In this document: positions 1 through 12,492 of the stretch, in pieces
Numbering within the stretch: position 1 is the stretch's first letter
Layout of the letters: every line of letters begins with the position of its first letter
The notes under the pieces: model-generated
Databases searched by the model: none
Seen by the model: only the letters and a program-made list of their open reading frames with translations
Told to the model about the DNA's origin: nothing
Origin: Hypsibius dujardini
Lineage: Eukaryota > Tardigrada > Eutardigrada > Parachela > Hypsibiidae
DNA length: 23,560 nucleotides
NCBI GenBank assembly: GCA_001579985.1
Contig: LRSR01006473.1
Coordinates: 1-23,560 of the forward strand
Reading direction: 5' to 3'
Program-made: the position numbers and the translations under genes

Positions 1-344
1 CAAACTTCAACAGCGAATGTTGAATTGGCGACTGCAAAAAACAACAACAATTCGTTCCTGAGTTATGGACAAAAATAATAACACAATACTTGAATTTAAA
101 TACATTAATACGAATATTTAACAATAGTATGCATATTAACAGGAAGCTTTTGAATTTAAATAAATTTCTAAAAAAAGTATTTATTAATAAAAACACAAAG
201 TTGAAACATATTATTTGAATTCAAATACGTGTGTTCAAAATTATATTCTATTGCGAGATTCAAATAACATAACCTGTAATTAAAACGATATTGTTTAAAT
301 ATGAATTTTGTTGCAATATTATTTCCAAAACTTTCTATACTTAC
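1..344. other. Partial AT-rich intron at the left edge
   Basis: The intron following the last visible exon. It is AT-rich with repeated GAATTTAAATA-like words (near 90, 150 and 215). No exon or RNA gene is seen. Confidence 0.7.
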
Positions 345-486
345 CCTTGAAAATTTGACCATTTCGGCCTGCTCTTTCCAGGTCCATTCCTTGCCGGTGG
401 CGTCTTTCAGCTTCTCAATCTGCTTGATGGAACCCTGCATGGAGGAGGCATTGGAGTCGCGCCGGATGGGATTCACCACGCCATAC
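345..486 (-). CDS. MYO15: MYO15 exon 42 (last visible): start of MyTH4-2
   Basis: Residues 2336-2383, [16 protein letters not shown] to [14 protein letters not shown]. 'W....MV.FS/T' leads to 'K.PI..SL', expected in the next exon beyond the left edge. The donor gtaagt is consensus, phase 0. Confidence 0.9.
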
Positions 487-2500
487 CTAAACAATGTTTT
501 CCAGGTTACAGAATTGAAGCCATTGTAGCACCTACTGGTACAGTTAGAGAGATCACGCTATGATTCGACAAGCATACTTTTCGATGGACTGACGGAAGTT
601 GAACATCGCAAACTCCACCATTGAGAGCCGACCGTCATTGGCACGTGTTGCCGCGATTCCGCGTTCCGAACTATCGGATCTCTGGGAGGAGCTGGACGAG
701 TTAGTTCCCGGATGACGCTCTCTGCTTGCGTAGGAGATATCACCCGAACCGTTCTGCGCGAATATTGAAAAAGACAATGTCAGAAAGCCAGATAGACAGC
801 CAGCCAGACAGGCAAACAAACAGAAACACAGACAGGCAGACAGACAGACAGGCAGACAGACAGACAGACAGACAGGCAGGCAGGTAGGCAGGCAGGGAGG
901 CAGATAGACAGACAGATAGTAAATGAGTTCTTACAGTCATTTTCTTCGTATCGGGCACAGTGAATGTTTTGGGCGCCTGTTTATTGAAGATGGAATATAA
1001 ATTTAGCTACACCGAACAAACACAAGGAAAAAGTTCTTGATACACACCTGTCCAGTGGAGGATTGAGGCAGTTTCAATTTGACTTGGTAAGCCTCCTGTC
1101 GGCTCAGTGCGACTACATATTCACACGGAAATATTCCCCATCGCTCGCCGATGTTACCGTAAAGCCAACCTACGGATAAGAGAGAAACTTAAAGTGAAAC
1201 TCAAATTGTGTTGCTTGAGATTTCTTGCCGAAAGAGATACAGCTCGTTGGACACCCAAAAAATTTCACGACTCCACCGCAGATAAAAAGCCGAAAATCCC
1301 ACTTGAAAATGACACAGTTTCACTCGCTGGACTGACACACACACACACACACACTCACAGACAATGCCTATTCAGCTGACCTAGCTGTAGGTTACGCAAA
1401 GTGGTAATTGATCCTCCTCACATACGGAGTACCCAGACAGCGGGAAGGGAAAGAAGAGACCGGACACCACCACCATCAACACGGCTGCGGTTCACGGTCA
1501 ACGGAAAGCTTAAACTGCCTTGATTTTTCATAAATTACACTCAAAAATCGACTTCACAGACAGAAACAAAAAAAACGCTCTCTCAATCTCTCATAATCAC
1601 CGGCAAAAATTGCGCGTGTGTAACTGGACACTACCATGAAAAACTGCCTCTCCGTATACAGACAATACAAGACAGTCAACAGTTCCACCAGAGATTACGT
1701 GTACAGACAAACAAGAATCAGGTTTCCGTTTGTGGAGGGGGGGGGTGTTTGTCTAGATGTATTTCATATTTCGCGCATGTACTGGAGGGGAGGGGGTGTG
1801 TATTGGAGGGTCTCTGCTGCTGATGGTGGTCTATGAATAAACCAATGAATGGCGTACCTTTGTCCAGGTACGACTGGTTGCGCATGGCCAGCTTGATGAT
1901 GTCGTCGCGGCGGAAGCTCAGCAGCGTCGGGTCTTTTGTCCGGTAGTCCGCGACAGCGCGCACAAATTCGCCGCCCATGCCGCCGCCGCCCGAGATCTGT
2001 TCCGTCAACAACAAGATGCCACTTAGCACGTCGTAAACGCCGACTCTCATCTCTCTTTTTAGCGGATCCAACTGTGTCGAGATGATTTCTCGGCCACAAA
2101 CGCCGGTAATAGTGACGGCTACTACTTTTACGTACGTACCTGGTCAGCCTCCGCGGACATCTGATCAATGAGTGCCTTTATTTGGACGGCCTAGAAAATG
2201 TGGAAAATGAGCGATCGGGGGAAGCTGTCAGTGTCAACAATTTTCACCATACTTTTAGGCAATTAAGACACCCAGCCGCCGACGAGTTGCAAACCCAAAT
2301 AGAACATGAAAACTCTAGGGGCTGGTGGGCAGACAACCCCTGGCAGGGAAACAGACAGACAGACAGACAAAAAAACCGGCAAAAAACAAACAGACATGCA
2401 GGCAGACAGATAAACAGACAGGCAGGCAGACAGATAGGCAGACAGACACGCAGACAGATAGGCCAACACAGACAGACACGCAGACAGACAGAGACAGACT

Positions 2501-2568
<68 letters not shown>

Positions 2569-5500
2569 CGAAGTAAGCATCTTTACTCACTTTGTGCGTG
2601 TGGAAAACCCAATTGTTTTTCTTCGAGCTTGGTCCGGTATTAGGCTGAACGAAGACAATCTCCAGTGTGGACGGCCGGATAATATTGGTCTCCAGAACCT
2701 CCTCGAAACGTCGATGCTCGCCAACGGTCAAATTCTCCTGGTCTTCACTACTGTCTTTCTCGAGGCGGACCAGTCGCAGACCCGAATGCGACATACCGAT
2801 AAATTGGCGACGAAAGGCTGTTCCTCCGTCGTTGTCGACCTTCAAAAAGTAAGCCCACGTTTTTCCACGTGGACCGAAAAGTTCGCCATAATAAGACTGC
2901 TTAAGTAACTCACAGCAACTGGATACAACCGGCAGAAATATAACGGCAGCTCTCTTGCCGCATCGATGACAATCTTCTTCACTTGTCCCTTCAGTTTCTC
3001 CGGTTGTGATGCCGATTCAAGGTCCGAAATACCGTAGCTTCCTGCAATAGAAAAATGTTCCGGTATGGGAGAGTAAAAAAAGCGGCTTTTGCTGATGAAA
3101 CTAAGACACTTACCGAACAGTGATCGTAGATGTTCCTGCTCGTCGCGTGTCATGCGCACGCAATACTCATGAAAGACGTCATTGCAGATTTGTGCGAATA
3201 TTAAATTTGTTGCCAGTGGGTTGTCAACTTTTTCGGCCGGTGTAAAGAACTAAAGGAGGCGGAAGAGAAGGCGCCGGTAAATGTGAGGGCACGCCCGGCT
3301 AATATTATTTCCAGTTACCACCAACACTGACACCGAGACCGACACCGAGACCGAGACCGACACCGACAGTCATTATACAATTAATGCGTGCTCCGAAATC
3401 TTTACAAAACCATTAGCGGTATGTATCAAAACAAATGATTATTTCAGTATTTTCGATCGATTGATTTGACTATAATTTACACTACAAAGTTATCTAACAA
3501 GTAAGAGGAGCATCCCAAACTCTTAGTGGAGGAGAAAACAAAAACAAAAATTCCGATGCGGGGAATCGAACCCCGGCCTCCTCGGTGAGAGCGAGAAATC
3601 CTAACCACTAGACCACATCGGACTGTCATACAATACGATCAACTCATTTGTTTACAGTCTGTTGCTTAAGAAAGCAATCGCTTTTTGCTGTGTTGTTTAA
3701 TTGAGCTCGGGCAAGTAACATCAACAATTTTCACCTGCTCAAAATAATCTGCTCAAGTATTCTCACATACACTAATAATTGAAGCGCATTTTTTTTAAGT
3801 TTACCAATGACTTTTTCGTGACATTTTAACCGTAAAAATTCACAGAATTCGCTCATTATAATGAAATAGTCTTGAGGCAATAGATCAACCAACCAATCAA
3901 TCAATCAACGATTGATTGGAAACATCTGTAACAAATAATGTAATTCATCAATCAATCAAAAAGGCACAGTAAAACTGTAATAAATTTAAACTGAAACATT
4001 CATTTTAATGCCTGTTCCGGCGACAAGTTTTAAACTAAATAAAAAACGATTACCAACCACCTGCCTGAATTTTAATTAAATTAAAAGTTAATCCTCTTCC
4101 AAAATTAATTTTAAATTAAACTTAAATGAATTTGATTTAAACTAAAATGGTTTTTTGGGCACTTTAACTGACATTTCAAATTAATCTGAAAACTAATTAA
4201 TTAATTAATTACTTAATAAAAATAAAATACAATAAAATATAATTAAAATTAATTATCTCCCAGTACCTCTTTCCGCATCGTCATACTCCAATGCGTCCGG
4301 TTATAAGCGTAGTACGAGCTCCCCGCCGGACTGTCCATCGCCGCCTTCTTCACCGTCTCCGTCGAATTCGTTGCGGACGCCATCGGTGAGAGGGTTTTCG
4401 GGAGGGGATGTACCTCCACGGGATGGTGCTGCTGCTTCGCTCCATGATGAAATCCCTGCACCACAACCGGCGGATGGTTCCGCACCGGTAAGGGTGGGTT
4501 CGGGTTCACCTCCACCACCACGGTTCCCGGCGGCGGCGGCGGGGCCTTGGGAATACCGTTGGCGTCGAAGGCCGGCTTCAAAACGGGCATGACCGGCGGT
4601 GCTGGTAGAAAATTCTTCTTCTCGGGCGCTTTCACTTTGGCCGCGGCGGTTTTTCCCGCGTGTCCGCCCAGGGTGTTCTCCAACAGATTCCTCACTCCCG
4701 CGTCCATCACAAGTCGATTGGGCGTGATGTTGCGGGGCACTTCCGGTGCCTTGACTGCCGGGGTGCTGTAGACCGGCGGGGTGCTGCGGACCTTCTCAGG
4801 GACGACCGGCGGTGCGACGACCGTGGAGCCAGGCAAGACCGGGACCTTGCCTAACTGACTTAAATTTGTGGTTTTATGCGGCTCCACGTATTCCACATCC
4901 GTGGAGGGCGTCTCCAGCCGCGGCGGCCAAAGGATTCTGCCGACGCGGATGGTACGGGCACGACCGGCGATTTCTAGACGGCCCGGTTTACCTGTAATGT
5001 TGTTGTAATAAAATTATATTGTTATTTTTACAATGACCAAACACAGTAATTTATGTATCGTTTTTAAGAATAATAAATACGTTAATTTTATTCAAATTTG
5101 CACCTTTTCATAACAGAAAATTAAGATGAATTCAATTTTATAAATAGTTGAAGCAAATAAAAATGGCTTCGACAAGCATACGAATTATCCCATTATAAAC
5201 CTATTCATATACGGTATATACGATACATTACGTACATTACGTATTAGATACATTTATAGATTACTTACATTTAAGACAAAGTTAAATTTCGACCAACTTC
5301 TCTAAATGGTGGAATGTTTTATCATTTTTATTCAAATGAAAAGTATTTAAACGCGTTAGGACTTTTGCTTTACCTCAATGTTTTAAATTTACAGAGATAG
5401 GAAAAATAATACAGATATATAAATAATGGTATACGAAGACACTTGGAACAACATTATACGATATTTTCGCTAACGTGCACTTTCACTTAAACAGTTAAAT

Positions 5501-6440
5501 AAATTATAAATTATTTTAATACATGACAAAATAATATTTTGTATACTTGAAAATACTCGCATCACATCAACAGCTTGAAGTTATTTCTACAATATTTATT
5601 TGAAAATGACATGACTCATGACTCACGTCAAGGCAAACTCGATAGCTGAAGCACTTTCAATTTCTAGGAATTATTTGTGTTTAAAGGAGTGCTCAAGGGG
5701 CACAATAATATCGGTAAATACACGCATGAAATTACAGCTCAAATATATTTTATTGTAATACTAAAAATATTTTATTATACTACTTAAAAAAATTAATATA
5801 AATATTTATAGTAATATTTTTTGGTACTAGTTGAAGCAAACAATAGTTTAAGTCATGATTTAGCTAAACATCATTTCAGTAAGCAATTGATTTAATTCGG
5901 TTTGGGCGGCAACACTTGCCTGGCTCGGACAAGGCGGTGTGCGGCTTGACCGCTGGCGGTGGCGGTGGTGGCGGCGGTGGCGGACCAGTTTTGGCCGTCC
6001 GCGGAGGGAGTTCGTACTTTCGCGGCGGAAGGACCGGTTCCGGGTCATACTTCCGCACCGACGTCGTCGGCAGGGGCGTATTACTCCGACCGTGATGGTG
6101 GCTGCCTTTGTGGTCAAATAAAAAGTTCTCCTCCAGTCCCGTCGGGGTCGGAGGAAGCGAGTCCGGACTACCGCTGTTATTCCCGTCCGAGCCGCCGCCG
6201 CCGGTCCGATGGTTGTGCAATCCGCGCGCGGAGAGGCCCATTTCATGTTGATTCTGCAGGAGCTTCTGCTGGAGTTCGTAGTTTTGGTGGAGCGCGTTGG
6301 CCAGCTGATGTTGCAGGTGGATTTGTGTCTGAATCAAGCAAGGCAAAGCGTGAAGCAAAAAGAAATGATGTGTGAAAAAAAGAGCAAATTGAAAAGTGGT
6401 GGGTGGATGCGACTAATTAGCGGTACGGTGATTAGTGATC

Positions 6441-6478
<38 letters not shown>

Positions 6479-7869
6479 AGAGAAAGAGAAAGAGAACAAG
6501 ATTGTTTGCACGAACGGGCGTGTCTGTAACGGGTGGCGTTAAAAAAGACGTACCGCGACGTTCTGCTGCTGGAGGTAGTGTTGGAAAACGGGATCCACGA
6601 CGGGCCCGGCGTGAGCTGGAACAACAACCGGAGGGTAACCTATAAAGCGCAACCAGATAGGCCGGAAATGAGCGGACAGACAAGAACGACGAGGCACACA
6701 AGCACGAAAGAAGAAGAGACCATTTAACTAATGCGGAAATGAGGTGGTCTTCATTTTTTCAAGCTAAAACCGACACGCAAGCGTGGAATCAGCTAAACAA
6801 CTGCATATTCCACCAATCTAAACAGACATGTAGACAGTTAGGCAGGCAGACAGATAGATAGACAGCCAGACAGGTATGGAGCCAGGCAGGCAGGCAGGCA
6901 ACCAGACAAACAGACAGACAGACAGACTCACAGATGGAAAGACTGAAAGCCAGTAAGATAGACTGATAGACAGGCAGACAAATCGACACATAAACAGGTA
7001 GATCAGCAGGCAGTCAAGAAAGGCCGCGACGGGCAGCAAATTTATACCTTGACCTTGACCAAAGGGGTACGCATATTCAGGTGTGCCAGAGGAATTAGAC
7101 CTTTTATAGCCACCTGCAACACTGCGCGGCGCAGGGGGATAATAAGCGGGATGCGGAAAGCCATGCAAATGAGATGGCATAACATGCGGAGGACCCCGAT
7201 GTCCTGTAGGATCACTCAGAACGGACTCGGTTGAGCGTGCATGCGACAGAGTAGGAACGTAAAAAAATGGATTCTGATACGGTAGATGATGACCATCACC
7301 TGAGCCGGGAACATCACAACGAAAAAATAAGGGCGCGAAAATTCGAAAGCAACATGCAGCTCGACATATATTTTAAACTAATGCTTACCAAGGGGCAGCT
7401 GGGGAAAATACCCGAGGGGTGGCAACCCGGCTGCGGACATTGGTCCGCCTAGGGGAAGACCGTATTGAGCGGCTGATAATACTGGTGGAACGGGCTGTCC
7501 GTATGGATAAGGTGCCGGCTGCGACAAATTCGCAGTCGAACCTCGGAAAGCCTGCTGATGAAATGATTCATGGGCCAATGAAAACTTTTGATTTGAAAAA
7601 TATGCACTGGGCTACATACCGCCGGTTCATTTGGCAGTTTGGTTTGTTTTGAGCCACCGCCTTTGATAGAAGCGGCAAGTTTTTTTACATCGAGGCGCGT
7701 GACAGGTTCATCGTCATCCTCATAGACTTCGATCCCGAGGACTGAGTCGAAGATCTCATCGACATAAGCCGAAATCTCTTTGGGATTGCTCGAGGTCGGG
7801 ACCAACACTTTTCGAACATGTGACGTCATGGATTGCGCCTATAGACCACAGACAGAATAGTTTGATTAT

Positions 7870-7902
<33 letters not shown>

Positions 7903-9863
7903 ATCTGTCTGTCTGTCTGTCTGTCTGTATGTCTGTCTGTCTGTCTGTATGTCTTTCTGTCTGTGTGCCGTTGTGACAGCCCGTCTGTCGGTCTGTTTGT
8001 CTCTCTCTCTCTCTGTCCGTCTGTTTGCCTGTTTGAATTTGTGGCTTTCTTTCTGTTTGGCTGTGTTTCGGACTGTGTGCCTGACCACTTGTTGACAGTG
8101 CATCAATTCAACTTACATCGGATGCGGCTGATTGCGCTCTTCGCTGATGATCGCCGCCTTTCCCATTCGAAACAATAGATTCCGGCTCGCTCAACACGGA
8201 CTGTCCTGACCGATATCGTTCGTTCAGATTGGACTGCGACAGACCGGGATGTTCGATGCTTTTGTCATGGGACGATGCGACATTGAGCGCGACGTCAGCT
8301 TCCGTCAACAAGTATCGCTTGTTCAGTGCACTGGTTTTGGCGAGGTCTTGCTTGTCCAGTTCGTACCGTTGGTTCAGTTTGCTGTGCTTCGCCAGACCTA
8401 GACGAGTCACTTTCTGGTCTACTGGTTTACCGGGCCGATGGTTCCCTGTAAAGTACATACTTGTTCTAATAGGCTAACATCAGCCTACAATGTGTCCTTG
8501 TCCATAGGTCTGGTTGTCTGCTTGGTAAGTTTCGTTGTCTGTTTGCGCGTCATAACGTCGATTTCTTTGTTTGACACTCTCTATCTGACCCTCTATATCC
8601 TTGTCTGCTTGACTAGCTATCAGCCTGCCTGCTTGCCTGCCTGCCTGCCTGTTTGTCTGTATGTCTGTCTGTCTGTTTGTTTGTCTGTTTGCCTGTTTGC
8701 CTGCTTGCCTGCCTGCTTGCTTGCCTGCCTGCCTTTAAGTCTGTCTGTCTGTCAGTCGGTTGCTTCGGTTGGTCTATCTGCCCGCCCATCTGTGCCTTCA
8801 TCAGTAGCTCTGGCTTTTCACTGACGGTCCTTGAGATAGCCACCAACAAAATGATCTTACTATTGGACGGTCCGCCGGACACCGATTCCCCATTCTCATC
8901 CTCATCGTCAAAATCCATCTTCCCCACATACGACTCGCCATCCCCACGCCGTTTACTATCCCTCGATCGGTGAAGCAAAAATGCTGGCTTCAACGACGGA
9001 AACGACGACGGCAGTTCCATCTCCGAAATGACATCCAGTATGTAATCACTGCCATTCAGTTCCACCAAACGGTCCCGGTGATCGTCCACCAGCATGACAG
9101 TCCACCCGTTAGCTTCCGATATGACATCACTAGACACCGAAAAACACCAGCAAATAAGAATACAATCGTAGGTGTTAAAACGCGGTCCGTTGTCTGTGCG
9201 CTGGGTGAGAAAGAGGTGTAAGCTGTCAAAGTGCGCGAACACACATTTGGCGGAATAAATTAGCGCATAATTACTACGTCCACTGACCAGTTGAACGACA
9301 TGTCTGTCCCTACTTGCGCATGTGCTTAAAAAGTCATTAGGATTTTTACCGTTGTCGGAGTAGATTCTTCGCGAATTCCGCCGCCGTGGTCCATGATGTA
9401 ACCGGACCGGCACGGCTGTCACCGTCCGGAAAGCTCACATTCATCGCCATTAAGGCATTCTTTCGGCTGGTCTTCATCTCCAGCAGGGTCGGCGGGTAGA
9501 CACGACTTTGACTGGAATCAATGGCGGAGCATTGCAGGAGTTTGGATTGGCATGTGAACTTGAAATTGTCGATGGCATAGTCGGAAATGTACCTATTATG
9601 GAGTGAAAATGCCGTTATACCAGATCGTAAAATTGTTTTTTTTTATCTGGCATGATTAGCAGGCATCGTGGTACTTTTTAGTCAGATAGTCGCCCAAATC
9701 ATAGCCATGTCATAAAAACACAAGAAGGGTATTGACTTTGTTGTCTGTTTGCCTGTCTATCTCCGTCTTTATCAGTCTGAATGTTTGTCTGCCTGCTTAT
9801 CTACCTACTTGTCTGTCTGACAGCCTGTTTGCCTCTACGTCTGTCTGTCTGCCTTTCTGTCCA

Positions 9864-9930
<67 letters not shown>

Positions 9931-11969
9931 TTGTGCTTGTCTGTCTGTCTGTTTGTCTGTCTTTGTGCTTGTCTGTTTGGTTGTCTGTCTAACTGATAGT
10001 CTGTTTGTTTTTCTGTTTGTCTGCCTGCCTGGCTATCTGTTTGCCTGTCTGTATGCCTATCTTGCGGCTCTTAGTTGGCTGCTCAGGTGCCTGCTTCTAC
10101 TCATTGCATTACCTCGCTACCTGCCTGTGTTCTCTTTGACTGTCTCGATCTTCCACTAGCCGCATGCTGTTTTGGCGCAAAAAACGGCCCCACAATTGAC
10201 CGCCACGCAATTTAGTCAATTAAATAATAATCCTCAGCCCGCTACATAGCAGAGATACTCACTTCAGCAGGTACTTGTACAGTATCTGAGATGGTGGGAA
10301 AGCGCTCAGGCACGACGCCATGAGACACCAACCGCGCTCCACGCTGGCCATGTCGAAAGATGTTGATACGGAAGACGTCGACGATACGGTGGTGTTATTT
10401 AACAGCTCCGGCGGCCATGTCTGATTGCAAAGCTGGCAGTAGATTTCGTCCCGCAGTCGGTCCGCATGTATCAAGCCCTACAGACACGAGAACGACGTGT
10501 GATAGTGCCATTTGAAAGGGTAAAAAACGGCACTACCGGAAATATCGATTACGGCATATTATAATTGATATCGGCAGCCGACGTTCGACGAGTTTATCGA
10601 GGGAGAAATTTATGCGCTCGAACCTGAACTTACCTTATGAACAATGTAATCCGCCAGTACTTTCTCCTTCTTTTCGCCCAGGGTATTGTCGTGGGTGAAA
10701 CGTAAAATCTACAATGTACATAAAACAAAATGGCAGGTCAGTTGGTTTTCGCCTATAATTAAATGTTTAATGATGTAAACATAAAGTTAAATGTTTCGTT
10801 GATCTGAGCGTAATCTCACCAAAATGTACGCCCAAAACCGCAGTCAGAAGTCAACCACACTCGAACGGTTAGTTGAGTATCGACTTTTAAACTGTTCTGG
10901 CACATACCAAACGAAATATTTCCAAGGCTTCTTGCTTTTCATCCGCAGTCAGATTGGTGAGAAACGGTTCGGAGATGGGATCACGACGATGTCCCCACGT
11001 TCGGTTCTGTGAAACAGATAGACAGATGATCACCCAGGACTAGACAGACAAGGATTTATAGCCCACAGAAACAGCACCGACAGACAGGCTGGCAGACAGA
11101 CAGATAGACAGACAGACAAACAAACAAACAAACTGACAAACAGACAGCAGACAGATAGACAAACAAACAAGCAAACAGACAGACAGACAGACAGACAGGT
11201 AGATAGGATAGAGAGACAGGTAGACAGACTGTACTAAAGACCAAAAAGGTTGAAATATTTCTCCCTTACCTTGCAATAAATTCCGGCGTATTTTTGGAAG
11301 GGATGAGCATCAATATCACGAGGCAATTCAAACCGTGGCTTGCCTTTGAGGGAATCAACCGTCAAATGGCCGACCACCTTCACGATATGCCTGTCGGTAT
11401 GCGGGGCCTGCCATTCTGTGTATTAAAATTCCGAGAGATTAGGAAAGGTATCTTTTTGAAAAAAATCTATGTGGTGCACTGTACCATCAAGTTTGTTGAA
11501 TATGAAGGACATTTCAGCAGGAATCTGTGGGTTCTTTACATTACTGGCCGCCGCCTGTGCTCGGTTATCTTGCCGAATCTTTTGCTCTTTCAGGCGCTTT
11601 GGCGCTTCCTGTACCTCGATGTCCTTCGCTTTGTCGACCGTCTGAAATGGGTTCACATGACGTCCTTTAATACCCAAAGTATTCCGGATGTGAGCAACAA
11701 AACTGGTAGTTAATTGGCACACACATCCAAATAACGTTTCCTTTCCTGCTGCATTCGCACAGCTGCCTGCGCCTGGATAATTCCCTTTTTGATTTGTGTG
11801 TATTTTTTCCTGAAATGAAAAACAATGTACATTTGTTTTTAAAATTCGAATATTCATGTGTTCGTCTGTGTATCTCCGTGTTTGAGTATAGGTTTATCTG
11901 CTTGTCTGCTGTGTCTGTCTATCTGTCTGTCTGTCTTTGTCTATCTGTCTGTCTGTCTATCTGTCTGTC

Positions 11970-12025
<56 letters not shown>

Positions 12026-12459
12026 CTTGTTTGTTTGTCTGTCTGTGCATCCGCATATCTCTAGCCTCACCGCTGCTGATAACCGCGATAAGTAGACTGT
12101 ATCTTGACGACGGCATTCTTCTGAAGGTAATACTGTTGGCGTTGCAGATGGCCCCGAATATTCCGCTGTATCACAGTCGCTGCCTCGGCCAGGATTTTGT
12201 CACGTTCCTGCTCGAGTTTATTATGGAAGGCTTCACGGAGAAAAACTTTTGAAGTGCCGAGCTGGAAGTCAGGTAGGAGTTTGCTTTTGAAAGACGTCGG
12301 CGGCTGAATGTTACGCAGTTGGTAGAAGGCATCTAAGATGCTTTGGCACAATTCCTTCGGCTGAGTACCGGTCGGAATTTTTCGTAACCGCAGTAGACAT
12401 CGGTATCTAAATCAGAAAATTTTGTCGGAAAGAAAGACCAACAAATAAATAAACACAGG

Positions 12460-12492
<33 letters not shown>

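Larger units (their letters stand above)
3250..4266. other. Intron 33-34: hosts tRNA-Glu; AT-rich left half
   Basis: A 1017-nt intron. Besides the tRNA it has an ACCGAG/ACCGAC hexamer repeat at about 3327-3371, an ATCA repeat at about 3890-3960, and a long AT-rich stretch at 4060-4255 of TTAATT/TTTAAATTAAA words. No exon seen. Confidence 0.75.

Noticed and set aside
3535-3622. tRNA as the head of a SINE
   Set aside because: All stems pair perfectly and T-runs follow at once, with no tRNA-unrelated body or A-rich tail on the gene strand. A functional tRNA is the simpler reading.
4371-4997. Long + strand ORFs opposite the 4267-4991 exon
   Set aside because: Shadow frames of a GC-rich, proline-coding exon. 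The minus frame joins in phase to conserved neighbours; the + frames have no recognisable motif.
6209-6529. ORF with an (RE)n tail on the + strand
   Set aside because: The tail is a (GA)n microsatellite, and the body is antisense to MYO15 exon 32.
8800-8860. Later donor gtcagt extending exon 26 by '[12 protein letters not shown]'
   Set aside because: It gives phase 0, while the next exon needs phase 1. The gtaaga donor at 8860 is stronger and fits.
740-12116. Many 60-130 residue ORFs made of [16 protein letters not shown] or CLPACLPA repeats on both strands
   Set aside because: They are translations of CAGA/CTGT tetranucleotide arrays (no stop in several frames) lying in myosin introns, so they are not genes.
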